The translations under genes and the position numbers were made by a program. This document shows, in pieces, positions 8,892 to 21,633 of a DNA stretch of 64,000 nt. The stretch's first letter is position 1; every line of letters starts with the position of its first letter. The notes beneath the pieces were generated by a model. It made no database searches and was not told the origin of the DNA. It was given only the letters and a program-made list of their open reading frames with translations. The DNA comes from Annulohypoxylon bovei var. microspora (taxonomy: Eukaryota; Ascomycota; Sordariomycetes; Xylariales; Hypoxylaceae): contig MU405326.1 of NCBI GenBank assembly GCA_022836615.1, forward strand, positions 3,566 to 67,565. The letters are read 5' to 3'.

Positions 8892-10007
8892 CAGTGCCAC
8901 GCTGATACGTCCAAGGTAGTTGCGGACAACGCAAGCTGCCTTGGGTAGGAGTATATACTACATGTTGTTTATCCTTTCCGCCTGGCGTTCTTGGAAGCAA
9001 AACATGATACCCTGCACTTTTTTGCGGGGTGACTGCTTTTCACGTATTTTCTCTCTGAGGGCGATGATTTGAGTCAAGGTGATGGGAGCAAATTGAAGTA
9101 CTTGGTGGAGTGGCGTGAAGAGACAAAAGTTAGGGGTAGCAGAGGATTCTGGACCTATTTAGGTTTGAAATGAGGAACTGAGAGAACGGTATTTATTCGT
9201 TCTTCTTCATGATGGATTTGGTAGTCAAGTTTATTTTACTTGGTCTAGTGCAACCGTGGTGGTTTATGCAGTTAACTTCGAAAGTTGGACCTGTACATAG
9301 TGTTGTGTTTATGAAAAACCGTCTAGTGCGTCACTAAAAAATGTGTACAAGCTTATGTTCGTGATATTATTCTCCAGCAACTTCCACAGCAGCAAATACA
9401 TCTATATATGGACCTACCCAGGTCCATATGAGGTAGGAACGATTATGTAGATATATAACCCGAGGTTGGATTAAAGCCTAGGTTAAGATTAAGATTGAGT
9501 GAGTATCGAACTAAACTTACTTAGAGATGTCATATTTAAACTTAGAACGTTAATGGAAAGTCCTCCGTGAGGTACGTAAATCGCTTTAACTAATAGTCAA
9601 ATAGATGTTTTTATCTTATATTCCAACTTCTAACTTGTTTACTTTCCAACTTTTGGTCCAGAAGTATCGAGATAACTATTCTTACAGTTGACTTAAGATC
9701 TCATATCCATTATTAGGTAAGGAAGGTGGTTGAAGCTCTTGGAGCTATCCAGCTAAGCTTAAGATATACCCTGTCAGACAACGGTTCCACTTTTTAGACA
9801 AACCCCACCATCGATTGAAACCGTTAAACCGTTTGGGTCGACTTTCAGATGTTCCCCCTCCAACATTTATCGAGACTATCCACCATCTCGTCAACCAATA
9901 CACCCAACTCTCTATTAGGTTGTATAAACTGCCTGTGGCACCATTACATCTCTGATACCTCCGACGAAACTACAACCGCTACTCTATCTCCTCAGCCAGA
10001 CTCTACG
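8892..10007. other. Intergenic, with a hairpin
   Basis: No gene supported. Bases 9406-9415 and 9420-9429 form a perfect 10-bp inverted repeat with a 4-base loop. An open frame from 9849 to 10241 overlaps the first exon and first intron of the capping-protein gene and is read as its 5' leader. Confidence 0.55.
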
Positions 10008-11519
10008 ATGGCGTCCGTCGACCCTTTCGACTCGGCGCTGTATGTATATTCTTATTGTCTCCCTACCTGCTTTCACATCCCATTTGGTGCCTTACTCCTT
10101 TGCCCGAGATACCTAGCTCAGGAAGAAAGCACATATACACTTCTATCATTTACCTTTTCACCCACTCTTCACCTAACTACGTATAACAAATACACGATGC
10201 TAACACCAGCTGCTCTAACAGCGACCTCCTCCGCCGCCTAAACCCGAAGTACACGTCCTCGCACCTGAACTCGCTGATCAACATAGCGCCGGACCTGACC
10301 GAGGACCTTCTCTCGTCGGTGGACCAGCCGCTGTCGATACGCCGGTGCAAGCAGACGGGGCGGGACTACCTGCTCTGCGACTACAACCGCGACGGCGACA
10401 GCTACCGGTCGCCCTGGAGCAACGAGTTCGACCCCCCGCTCGAGGGCGGCGCCGCCTCCGCCACCAGCTTGCCCAGCGAGAAGGTCAGGCGCATGGAGGT
10501 CCGTGCCAACGAGGCCTTCGACGTCTACAGGGATCTGTACTACGAGGGCGGCGTGAGCAGCGTATATTTCTGGAACCTGGATGATGGGTTTGCAGGCGTG
10601 GTACTGCTGAAGAAGGGTGAGTTTTAGTTCTTGAAATTTCCTTTATTTTTTGGGTCCGTCTCCTTTAAGGAGCGTCAGGTTATTTTGAGTTGCAAGAGCC
10701 CTTGTTTCGGCCCCGAAATATTTCTGTCATTCGTGTCCCCTGGTATTATTGGAATTGTATGTACATGACAGTTCAGGAGATCGCCACTCACCGCTTTGTC
10801 GCTACTATTATTGTCCCTGCGGGTGGCGCCTCGGATAGTTGCCGAGACGGGCACGGGCGCCATGCCGTTCTTGGACTTTCGGGATCCTCGCTACCTTACG
10901 TTACTCCAGATTCCAAGACATTGGATCTGAGATACAGTAAAAAGAAAGGGATTATGCGACTAGATTCAAAATCGGAGGTTACAGATCTTGCATCTCACAT
11001 CTGAGACCTTAACATAGTGCTTATAGACCACGGGGGAGGGCAAACTACATGAAAGCGTCGGCGGTTTATTTACCACCTCGATAATGTTGAATACGAGAAT
11101 TCTGGGGCTGACTTGTATCCGCATCAGAGGCCAAGCCGGGTAGTGCTAGCGAAGGTACATGGGACTCGATTCATGTATTCGAAGCTATCGACCGAGCTCG
11201 CTTCACTCAGTACAATCTTACATCTACCGTCATCTTGTCGCTATCTACGAACTCGAATAGCCTCGGGGACATGGACCTCTCTGGCAACATGACGCGCCAG
11301 ATCGAGATCGAACTGCCGGCCGAGAGCGATGAGCAGCAGATTGCCAACATCGGGAAGCTCGTCGAAGATATGGAGCTCAAGATGCGGAATCTGCTGCAGG
11401 AGGTTTACTTCGGCAAGGCAAAGGATGTAGTTGGCGATCTGAGAAGCGTGGGAAGCTTGAGCGAGGGCGCGAAAGAGAAGGAAGCACACAAGGAACTCAT
11501 CGGAAGCATGACGCGATGA
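10008..11519 (+). CDS. cap2: F-actin-capping protein subunit beta
   Basis: Exons 10008-10039, 10222-10616 and 11128-11519 give 272 residues, the normal size for the beta subunit of the CapZ heterodimer. With the alpha subunit it caps actin filament barbed ends at cortical patches. Family landmarks are all present: an N-terminal helix ending LLRRLNPKY, LLCDYNRDGDSYRSPW, GVSSVYFWNLDDGFAGVVLL, GTWDSIHVFEA, and a C-terminal helix with VEDMELKMRNLLQEVYFGKA. The ATG at 10008 was chosen because it gives the conserved MASVDPFDSAL start. Intron 1 is 182 bp and intron 2 is 511 bp, long for a filamentous fungus. The middle exon is noticeably GC-rich and the last exon is not. Confidence 0.93.
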
Positions 11520-13900
11520 TAGGTAACATCGACCCATCGAGACGACATTATGAGAATGTGATGACAGGGGAAGGTTGCCGGCCAGCCGTGGCATATATTA
11601 CGGGGTCATTGGAACGACGAGTATCACAGTGATGACGGAAAGTTGCACGGCAGCGACAGATCGGAACGATGGCGAGTCGCAGAGTCTCGGGAAATATGTC
11701 TGAGACCTTGTAGCTTCGTGTACGGTCCAGGGGAAAAGATATCTTAGATTAGACGCGAGGCTTTTTTGTCTGGGCATACACAATTTCCCACAAACAGTAA
11801 CCAGTTCTCGAGCAAAATCCAAGGGTCCCGCGCGAGATCTCTGATCGTACGATCGTTTTCCCGGCTTCAGCACGGAGGTGATCAATAATAACTCGCTCGG
11901 TATAGGTGGGTTTTCCTTCCTTTCCTTCTTTCTTTCTTTCTGCGTATGATCGATCGAAAGCGTGTCCAATTACCGGGTCGCTTCCATACGCGTTCTAGAA
12001 CCTCGAAGCTCAAGAGATTCATGTCTTATGTGTATGTGTGTGTATATGTATATGTAAGTCATGTAAGCGTAAGTCATGTATGTATGGTGAGCTGCCTTCC
12101 TGTTTCGCGCGAGACAGAACTTCGAGAACGGCGGGATCACCCGGATCCTGGCTAGCTGGCCCCTCTTTCCCCCCCTCCGCCCCTTGCGTGCCCGGATGCG
12201 TTTCCGGCTGCGGGAGGCGCACTGCGGGCTACATAGCTGCGTAGCATCGAAGACAAACACGTATTTTGCAGATGGGGAAAAGAAGACCAGGCAAGGCAGA
12301 GAAGGACAGGGTAAGGCAAGGCAGGGAAATTTCGGTACGTGTATATACCTATGCCTATATGCGCGTAGCGTCTGAGATAGGTAGGGGATAGATGTGTGTA
12401 TGTCCAATGTATGGAATTACTAATTACCAGGTATATACCTAAGCTAGGACGATCGTCTTGGAAGACAGATTTCCCGTCCCGCGTCTCATTGTTTCAAGGA
12501 CGATGCCGCGAGCACGGCGCGCGATACAATGCGCCGTATAATTTTGCCTAGGTAACCCGTCTAGGTGATATCGGGGACGGGGGACCATGCGAATGACTTG
12601 CATGCCTACCCAAGCCACCCCCCGTCCAGCCTGCCCGTCGACCGTCGCGGATACGTAGGGAGGCAGAGCCGGGTTGCTCGACGTGGCTTCATGGGAACTT
12701 AAGGATTTACATACATGCATACATTATTAAGGTAGCTAGGTGGTATTGGGGTATAGATATGTAGGTGGTAAATATCAAGAGAAACGAAAAAAAGGGGCGA
12801 AACAAATAGGGGAGGAGTAGGTAGGGTAGGGTAGTAAGGGGGGTTCGAGTTTAATTCTCGAAGGAAATCAATAAAATTCGAGAAGGACGGGATGAGATGC
12901 AATGGAACATTACCACGTTTCTGCATCGTTTACATGTGCGCATTTCGCAACACCCCTGAAAGAACAAAAATAAGAAGAGTGGTGAGAAAAAAAAGAAGAG
13001 GCGGAGACAGAAAAAAAAAAAAAAAGAGAAAGGGCCAAAGCGACTTCTCCAACGATCTTTGCATATTTTTTTATTTTATTTTTTTCCGTTTTGCGCACCC
13101 ATGGAACGACGATCTTATCCTTCTAGAAGGCGTCCGGATCGTGGAAGGGTTCGAAGATTTTTCTTTTCTATGGAGCGGATGCTCGCATGGCTGGCTAGCA
13201 CGGCAGAATGTGTAAGAGAGAGGACCGACTCTTAAGAGACAAGTTCTTAGACAGGGGTAGTCGCAATTGGGAATCGAAAGGCGATCTAAAGGGTCCAGAG
13301 GGAAGATGAGTATATCTAATGATATTACTAGTAATATATATGTACGACAGCCCTCAAGTCGAGAGATTTGGGTAATTCTAGGCTCGAATAGATGCAGGAA
13401 GGAGAATGCGATATAGAGCCGCTAGTCGCAATCAAGAACCGCCCGGGCGTTATAAGACATCCGGAGAGACGATCATAGAATAACCTATCTCTCGCCCCGT
13501 CCCGCCTAAGAAACATTTTGCGACATGTTAGATATTAGGATGGGCGACTGTTTCAAACCAACATATGTCATGCGTCTGATGTAACCCGCCGAGGCTTTGG
13601 AGATTCTTGGGGAAAAGCACGAATCTCCGTAGGGGTTTGCGTAATGTCGAAGATTCCAAAGATGTGAAATCTTTACCGAAATCACCCTATTTCCAAGCAT
13701 CCGCCGGGAGTGTTCATCCGGTGCAGGTTGGAAAGGACAAGAAAGGACAACTTAACTTCTGCGTCGCGTATCGGAAATTGTATTGTACATGTATTGCGCG
13801 CTCCTCCTGCATGTCGGTAGGTCTTTTTGAAATAGCCTGTGGTCTAAGAAACGGTCTGTTCGGAACTAGCCAAGAACTCCAGAAGCAAACAAAACATGAT

Positions 13901-13929
13901 GTTGGCAGGTTGGCAGGTTGGCAGGTTGG
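13901..13929. repeat. Minisatellite, 8-bp unit GTTGGCAG
   Basis: Three perfect head-to-tail copies plus a partial fourth. No link to a gene was seen. Confidence 0.9.
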
Positions 13930-14983
13930 TTGACAGCGCCCTAGATGATGTGCACTGCATGGAATGTTTCTAGAAGGAAGCTCCCTACCCATCTTCCGGT
14001 CCAGGGTGCTTCGAGCGAGGGTGTACCGGGAACTTCCAATAGGGGCTCACCTGTCAAAGCTTGCAGCTTGGAACCTGGAAGCGCAGATGTCAGAGGCTGG
14101 CTGACAGGCTGGCTGGTCCACCAGAATTCCTTGTATGCTTGTGCATACCTACTATGCAATACATACATACATACATGCCTAACCTAGTACCGCACGGAAG
14201 AGATCGAAGTTGAACCAACGACGTTGGAGGCTTTTGATAGTGTATGCGGGACCCCTGCTTCTGAAAGATTGTAGCTAGGGCTTTGGTTGCTGCAGATGGC
14301 GGCGCACGAGTCCTCTTTGTTATCAGCGAGGTTTCGCTACAGAGGAGAATTTTCGGTTGACGGGGGGTGGTGGAACTGAATCGACGAGACAAGTAAGATG
14401 ACATCCATCTGGGACATGCCCAATTATTGAGCTTACACCTTACACGACAGGACGGTTTCGGTACTCTGCTAGAAACTAGAACAAACCTGGAATATTTGGG
14501 TTAGTAGTGCTTATGGGTTGCCTACCAGCCTGCACCAGCCTGCGAGGGTGGTGTCATTATGTGGCACCCGCGCCGTGGTTGGTATTACACTCAACCTAGA
14601 CAATACGTACAATACGTAACGTGAGCCGGGCGAATATGTGTATTGTGTGTATTATGTAGAGGGTGGGTTAAGATGGGTTAAGATGAATAATATGTGGATG
14701 TTAGAAATAACATGAATATGTATCGTGGGCTTGCGTGGGTCTTGGTGGTACTTTATCAAAATGTTGCAGGCTTAAAGTACAGGGACTTGAAGCGAATATC
14801 TGATACATGCGATCCCAAAAGTCCGGGGACGTTTGAAGTTGAGATGAGAATGCCCAGGAACTAGAGACTAGTCAGCCGTACTTACATTTTGTTACTTACC
14901 TACATTTTGTAACATGAGACGAGGTTTTTCTGGGAACAGCTCAGCGAGAGAGCATCTTTATCAAGATGATAACACATACCGTT

Positions 14984-15007
14984 AGGACATAGGACATAGG
15001 ACATAGG
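14984..15007. repeat. Minisatellite, 7-bp unit AGGACAT
   Basis: Three perfect copies followed by AGG, inside the gene-poor region. Confidence 0.9.
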
Positions 15008-17189
15008 GCTACATACATACCTAGTAGTAAAGTTTTGAGACTGTCCTTGTCGTAGTAGATGTGCCCAGATGGATAGACCGTTGATACGAGACTAAGACTA
15101 ACAAGGTCTAAGGTTAGATGATGAGTGACTCCATTGGTGGTGAGATGGGAATCAGGTCTCGGAAATAGGTGCTATATGTGGTATGTATATCCAAAACCAA
15201 ACAATCGAGACACCCACAACTCACGAGCAAGCTACAGCGTTGATGCATATCGGGATTGTCGCCCATAAGAATGGAACCCAATTATCGGCCGTGTCGTCAC
15301 TATTTCTTGTATGTAGCATCGAGGTTGATGGGAAAACGGTACTATATACTAGGTATGTTGTAGGGTGCATATGGCAATGATAATAAAGGTTTCGTTGCTG
15401 TTCTTATTGAGTTATAATGATACTGGATATTGGATATTGTATGTTGATATTGATATTATATCAATGCTCAGCTGGGCAGCATTATGTGTTTCAGGTTAAG
15501 GAGTTAGAAGTGATCTGGTGTTTTGCCTTAAGTTGTTGAGAGAGTTTTAAATTTCCTGCAACCCAGGTACATCTAGTCTAACCATAACGGGCCCTTAATA
15601 ATAGAGTTTATCAAAGTAAGGGCTTAACTCCTTCCTGGGATATACCTATCACAATGTAAGCGCATTTCAAAATTCATATGGATGTCACGACTATCATAGT
15701 CAATTGAAAGGAAAGAAAGCATGAATGGATGAATATTGAATGGATAGTTCCTCGCGGCTTCGGTCTTTTCTCTTCTCTTCTCATTACCCTTCAACAATTT
15801 TCTTATCTACATCTCTTCCCCTTAACCCCTTTAGAACACAAATAATCTAAGACTACGGTCTCATCGATTAATAATAATCATATCAACATCGACATCTTTT
15901 GACACCCTTTGAGTTACATCGCATAGTTGCTATAATTGTACACACTCCTACCTCCATACATACGTGCGTACGAGGCGGTGGCGTCCACCCTGCAACGTCA
16001 TGTACGTCTAAGTATATGTATTGTCGAGTCGATATACACCTTATACACCTACCTACTAGGTATATCATGATATAAAACTTGAGTAGGTACAGTACCTACC
16101 TGACCTACATACGCATCTCAGATATCAATTAACAAGAAGGAAGGTCTTCGTACATACATATCATGAAAAACCTATCTGGTTCTTGCACTGCCCAACTACC
16201 CAGTCTTGCCGGTGCTCAATGCTCATCTACCAAGCCTTTTTTCCCAGCCCGAGACCCTAGTAGATCCATCTTGCGCGAACAAGGGGGTCGCAGTCAAGGT
16301 GCTCTTTTTAGCGGTTACCGCAATCACTTGGTGCATTAATGAACCACAGGGAGCAACCTACTGGGTCTCCACTACTTCTCCTGATGTCCCCATCGACCAT
16401 ACCCATAACTACCATACCATATCCATACATCCATACATACATGGACCGCCGGCGGTGGCGGCCTCCCCCCATGCGTACCGATCTACAGCAGGCTACGTAC
16501 ATTTTCTCTTGCTTTTTTTCCACTATTCCACTAGACCTAAACATCCTTCGATGATTCTCTGCAGATATTCATGTCCCATACATCCGTACGTATGTATTCC
16601 GTACATACATAATAAACCAAGCCTCCCCTGCGTCACATTGCACATACGGCACATTATTTTTATTATTATTATTATTTTCTGTTCACCTCCAGTTGGGGTT
16701 GCACTAGAAATCAAAGTATCGAACAGTAACATAATAAATCTGATTCCTTCTGTCCTTCTTGGGACCTATTAGCTTTTCTTGTCCCGTCTATATAGGGCTG
16801 GCTTCCTCGCTTGGACCGGATCCGCTCTGCTTGCCCCCCCTAAACCCACGAAATGAACCAATACTACTAGCTTCGGGCAGCTGACACAATCTTCGACGGA
16901 GTTGGACGGGTGCCCCTTGCTCCACCTTAGACAATACAGGCATTCCCTTGGGTCTTTAGTACATAACCATCGTGTCGGTGCTCTCCCAGTGTAGCTTGTT
17001 CGAGTTCAGCTCTTTAAGTCTCCCAGGACGGGATCATAACCAACCAACAATAGCCTTGTCTACTACTCGCTTGCGACCGCGACCCCTCGGACGTCAAGCC
17101 CCGCGCTTGTGCTGCGCTTCGATCCTTTCACTTTCACCTTCTTTCCTCTAATCGCTCATATCCCGTTGGGCTGCAAGAGCGCACACACA

Positions 17190-18456
17190 ATGGCTTCAGA
17201 AAAGCCGTCAGTACTCATCATCGGCGGATTAGGTTATATCGGACGCTTCTTAGCTCGATATATACACGAGAACGGACTTGCATCTGAGGTTCGGTTAGTC
17301 GACAAGGTACTGCCGCAACTTGCTTGGCTAGCACCCGAGTTCGAAACAGCATGCTCTTCAGATAAATTTATCCAGGCGGATGCGAGTAAAGAGCGTATGT
17401 CTTGACATGTTCTGCCTAGCCTCTCCTCTTTCCGAGTCATGCTAACTCTAAATTTCCTATATAGAGGCTCTAGCGCGAATATTTGATCGAACGGACGGAA
17501 AAGAGTGGGATTATGTCTTCAACTGCGGCGGCGAGACGAGATATTCCCAGGAAGACGAAGTATATAAAGTACGATCCCTAGGGTTGTCGTTAGCAATCGG
17601 TAAAGAGGCGGCGAAACGGAAAGTCAAATGCTTCATTGAGTTGAGCACAGGCATGGTATATAAACCGAATTCGTCGCCGAGTAAAGAGGGCGATAAGCTT
17701 AAACCTTGGAGCAAGATTGCTATCTTCAAGCTTCAGGCAGAAGAGGAGCTCGCCAAGATTGAAGGGTAAGTTGCCGCTCTTAGTCTCATTGATCGATTTT
17801 AGTCTGACCTTAGGTCTGTTTTCCCGCACAGCCTGAACCTCGTTATCGTACGTCTACCACATGTATATGGCCCGTATGCATCTCAATGGGTAGCGACGGC
17901 ATTGTGCATGGCGCGCGTCTACCAAGCACTTGGCGAAGAGATGAAATGGTTATGGACCAAAGATTTGCGCACAAACACAGCCCACATCGACGATGTTACA
18001 CGGGCTCTGTGGGCCGTTACCGCCTGGTACGACGCGGGCAAAGCCAATTGGGACGAGAAGAGCATGGGCCCGGTGCCTACATTCAACGTCGTCGACAAGG
18101 GAACTACGAATCAGGGCGTAGTCGCCGGTATCATCGGAGAGGTGTTCGGAATCGAGACGGGGTTCCAAGGCCAGCTTCTAAGCAACCTAGCCCGTCTTAA
18201 TATGGATAGCGTCGTCGACGATGTTAACGACGATGTCCTGGGACCCTGGGCAGACCTTCTCTCCGACGCTGGTATAACAAGACCGGGACCGTTGACTCCC
18301 TTTATGGAAAAGGAGTTGCTGAAGGATACGGATCTCAGCATGGACGGCAGCCGACTCGAAGAGGTGGTTGGGTTTGAGTATCAAAAGCCGACCATCACCA
18401 AGGAGTTAGTCGAGGAGGTGATCGAAAGCTACAAACGAATGAAATGGTGGCCGTAA
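17190..18456 (+). CDS. NAD-dependent epimerase/dehydratase-like protein (atypical SDR)
   Basis: Exons 17190-17394, 17465-17765 and 17832-18456 give 376 residues. The N-terminus has the Rossmann dinucleotide-binding loop GGLGYIGR at about 12-19, as in extended SDRs related to UDP-glucose 4-epimerase. Further landmarks are FNCGGETRYSQ (substitute for the NNAG region), ELSTGMVY and RLPHVYGPYASQ. The usual catalytic YxxxK is not seen: the conserved Lys lies in IAIFK and the position of the Tyr is Ile. A normal redox epimerase reaction is therefore doubtful. The substrate is unknown. The ATG at 17190 gives a start right before the Rossmann strand; an in-frame upstream codon at 17109 would add 27 residues without homology. 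No clustered pathway genes are nearby. Confidence 0.85.
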
Positions 18457-20352
18457 CGTGGGCGGTCACTATCGGTGACGATTTAACATACCCAAGACTC
18501 TCGCGTCCCCTTCAGGGGCAAGTATTGTATTAGCAAGACAGCCAAGCGGCGATGGCGATCTCAAATCTTTCCGAGCCTAGGAGGAAAGTAACTGGTTGCC
18601 AGTGATGACTCCATGATAACGGGTCGATGATGGATTTGGATTGCAGGCGATGGTAGGCTGTCGTCTGAAAAATTTCCGGTGTACAGGAGCAGAAGACGAT
18701 GACAATTGTATGAGTAGGATATCCCCCTTTTTCCCATTCGTCGAACACAACCATGTATAAATTCCTAGGGTTATAGGTTCGCCCTACTTAGTCCTAGGAC
18801 CTAATCATTCTAATAAGAGAACATGTTTAGAACTCAATTCTGAACATTCTATTCATTCTTTATAGCCGAACCAACCGAGTAACGTTTCAGAGGCCACGCA
18901 AGTTTGTGTATTATCTACTCCCGTTGGTTACAACTGTGCATAGACTCCGTTACATCACATGAAAGCTAAAAGGCTGGCTTGTAAAGGGGCCTCGGGGTAG
19001 TAGATCTATGACCATGTAGGCTCTAGGGACAATGCTAAACCTTTTGAAATCTTCGGTCCGCTTTCTCTATCCAGTATCGTGTTTTTCGTAGTGTACCAAA
19101 GAAACTTCTACAACTCGAATGTTTAAAATGTTTATAATTGCCAGTAAGCTTTGACCTACCTAAGCAACGATTCAAAACAACTCCCCGCCACATATTGAAT
19201 ACACTCGACCCCCTGAAATAATGTTAGTACGAACCTTATTTTGATACAGATTTACACCAGGGTACCCAAGTAGTGAGCAAGGCTTTGAAACGTATTCTTG
19301 AAACATTTAAATTTTTTACATTTATTTCCAATAGAAAGAAAGGGTAATATAAGTATAACTTATTTTATAAAAAAAATTATATGTTTTAAGGATGAGATTC
19401 CGTGACTTTATTTAGGATTGAAACTTGGTGTGATACTCAGATCATGGGTGGTTGATAAAGTCACTTTTGCAATTCGTACTAACATTATTTCAGGGGGGCG
19501 AGTGTAGGTATGAATGTTACTGAAGTAAATGAGATATTAATGAAAATATTCATGTTACACGAACCAAGTCTTACATGTCGAATCGACAGATCGGCTAGAA
19601 TATAAACGAATTGGGGTGATGTGATAGCAAGCGACATCGAGCTTTAAAATTAAAAGATTAATTGATGTCAGATGAATCTAATACAAAGTAGGCGTACCTG
19701 ACAATTCCCAGGTGATACAAGGGCAGGAACGGGTGGCTGAGACACCGTCGATAGCGTCGATAGTGTTGATAGCGTCTTCCTTCACCTTGTAGAACGTTAT
19801 GAACTATGCCCGCTTACGTATTAGCGTACCCCGCATCAGGTAAAGGACTAAAGTGGGCATCATCCCACCTCGATGTCTCTCAATACCCGATTAGGAAATG
19901 GAAAGTCGACCCCTCTCCTCATGTGGATGCTGACTTCTCTTACGTTTCGATCCCGAATAGGAATTTGTAACTGAAGACTGAGGGAAAGGGCGTTCAAGTG
20001 CTGCCTCGGGATCATTCCCACGATTGAACTTTCGCGGTTCCTGAGGGGAAAAAGCAGCTGATTGCCATAAATAGTAAGCGGGCGGCTTTAAATTGAGACA
20101 ATTGACTCCTCACAAATATTTTCGTTCACACTTGCTGAAGGTTTTTCCTGGTTTCCCCCCTTTTTTTGCCGTGACCTGGTTTTTCTGTCTTGTTGCACTC
20201 TCGTTATTGCGAAATACGACCCCGTCGCGTGCTGCGTTATTCTGCCAAGTTACGAAACTACGTAGCTCTTAGAGCTACCTCGTGACGTTTGTCTTTACTG
20301 CCTGTCTCACCTAGCTGCGTACTCACCTCCGCACAGCGAGACATCAGAAGCC
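18457..20352. other. Intergenic, no gene seen
   Basis: About 1.9 kb without a supportable gene. An AT-rich patch lies at 19300-19390. A pyrimidine-rich stretch at 20140-20250 is probably the promoter or leader of the next gene. Confidence 0.55.
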
Positions 20353-21104
20353 ATGGCGGCCCCGGCGAGCAAGACAATCGGAGACCTGAACGGACAGTGG
20401 GTTCTGGTAAGTCAGACACACAACTCATCACTCACTCGACTCTCCCCCCTCCTTCCCGGATGTAGCACTACTACCCCAGCGCCAAGTACCGCTAACGCGC
20501 CCGGCAGAACAAGAACCTCTCAGACAGCGTGGAGCCGGCGCTCGCACTGCAGGGCGTGGGGTGGCTGATCCGCAAGACGATCAACAACACGACGGTGACG
20601 CTGCACGTGAAGCAGTACCAGGGCCCGCCCACGCCGCCGGCCGTCGCCGCCGACGACACGCCCGCCGTCACGCGCGTCGACATCGACCAGGTCGCGACCG
20701 CCGGCGTCAAGGGCACCACCGAGAACCGCTGCCTGGACTTCGTCTTCCGCGAGCACAGCGACTGGCTGTTCGGCCGCGTCCAGGGCCGCTCGCGCTGGAT
20801 CGGCGCCGCAGACCTGAAGGCCCTGGTTAGTCCCGGCGGCGACGGCATCGAGAAGAAGTGGGCGCAGGACGACTTCGTCGCGCGCGATTGGCTCGAGGGC
20901 GAGGCTGAGAAGGGCGGCCCCGCGGGCGAGACGCATATCATGAACCATGTGGAAAGCCTGGATAACGGCTGGACGGCGCTGCAGGTGTGGGGGTTCCAGG
21001 ATGTTGGCGGCGAGAGGAGGTACGCGAGGAACATCGTCATTGCGAAGGGCGAGACGTTTATCGCGTTTAAGATGATTTACGACTGGGTTCCTGGCAGCGA
21101 GTAA
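20353..21104 (+). CDS. Conserved fungal small protein, lipocalin-like
   Basis: Exons 20353-20406 and 20508-21104 (101-bp intron, GCTAACG branch site) give 216 residues. The start MAAPASKTIGDLNGQWVL followed by NKNLSDSVEPALALQGVGW matches a widespread group of uncharacterised ascomycete proteins. They seem built like lipocalins or fatty-acid-binding proteins: a short GxW motif (GQW here) and alternating beta-strand pattern such as TVTLHVKQY, RNIVIAKGETFIAFKMIYDW. There is no signal peptide or membrane segment, so a cytosolic ligand-binding role is a guess. Codon third positions are almost all G or C, far more than in the neighbouring SDR gene. The gene converges with the CBS-domain gene. Confidence 0.75.
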
Positions 21105-21633
21105 GCGATGCGAAACGAGACATGCTTGCGGAGACTTGTCAGCTAAGGGGTTGGCTGTTCTGTTCTGTTACGAGATAAGATGATGTAGGAACTTGAAATG
21201 GCTGGTTATTAAGATCGGGTAGACTAGAGGGGATATGAATTACGGCATCATTTCCTATGTCCGATAAGCAATCTAAAGCACAACAAATGCAATTCGCGGT
21301 CTGGTTATATGTATGAGATGTGCCTTCATTTCTTGTTGAATAAGCCTCATACATAGGTACATATGTGTAGGTAATAACCCACCTAGCCTACGTAGGCCGA
21401 GGTGTTGAATACCTCGAATTACTAACTAAAGTCATGCTCAATATCAATCGTAAGCCGGTGTAGCAAATCAACCTCTTTCCATAGCGCCGATCACTCCTGT
21501 ATGCTTCGGTTTTGATTACCCCCTTATCGTACCCTCATGATATCGATCCATACTTGAGTACCCAGTCTTAACATACCCCCTCCCAAGCACCATCATCACC
21601 ACTCACATCACCCACAAGCACCCAACACACCCA
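21105..21633. other. Convergent intergenic region
   Basis: It lies between two genes that point toward each other and presumably holds both 3' ends. Nothing else was recognised. Confidence 0.5.

Larger units (their letters stand above)
11520..17189. other. 5.7 kb gene-poor region with simple repeats
   Basis: No open frame here resembles a known family or shows convincing exon structure. The stretch carries many low-complexity runs: TGTATG-type at 12026-12085, AGGCAAGG-type at 12285-12330, purine-rich tracts at 12960-13035, two minisatellites (listed separately), ACATACAT at about 14159-14178 and 16425-16445, and ATT repeats at 16651-16678. A pyrimidine-rich block at 15765-15830 resembles a fungal core promoter or leader on the + strand, yet no gene follows for over 1 kb. 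A non-coding transcript or decayed sequence is possible. The last 300 bases are the probable leader of the SDR gene. Confidence 0.55.

Noticed and set aside
11970..12407. 145-codon minus-strand frame
   Set aside because: Built largely on TGTATG-type repeats; the translated repeats (YIYIYTHIHI) are a composition effect.
14090..14404. 104-codon minus-strand frame with a presequence-like N-terminus
   Set aside because: MSSYLSRRFSST looks like a mitochondrial leader, but nothing downstream resembles a mature protein and it overlaps simple repeats.
16206..16772. 188-codon open frame in the gene-poor region
   Set aside because: It opens with TTG, has no family resemblance, and runs through CATACATA and ATT microsatellites that produce the low-complexity protein.
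20492..21040. 182-codon minus-strand frame opposite the lipocalin-like gene
   Set aside because: Same GC3 shadow effect; no recognisable domain.
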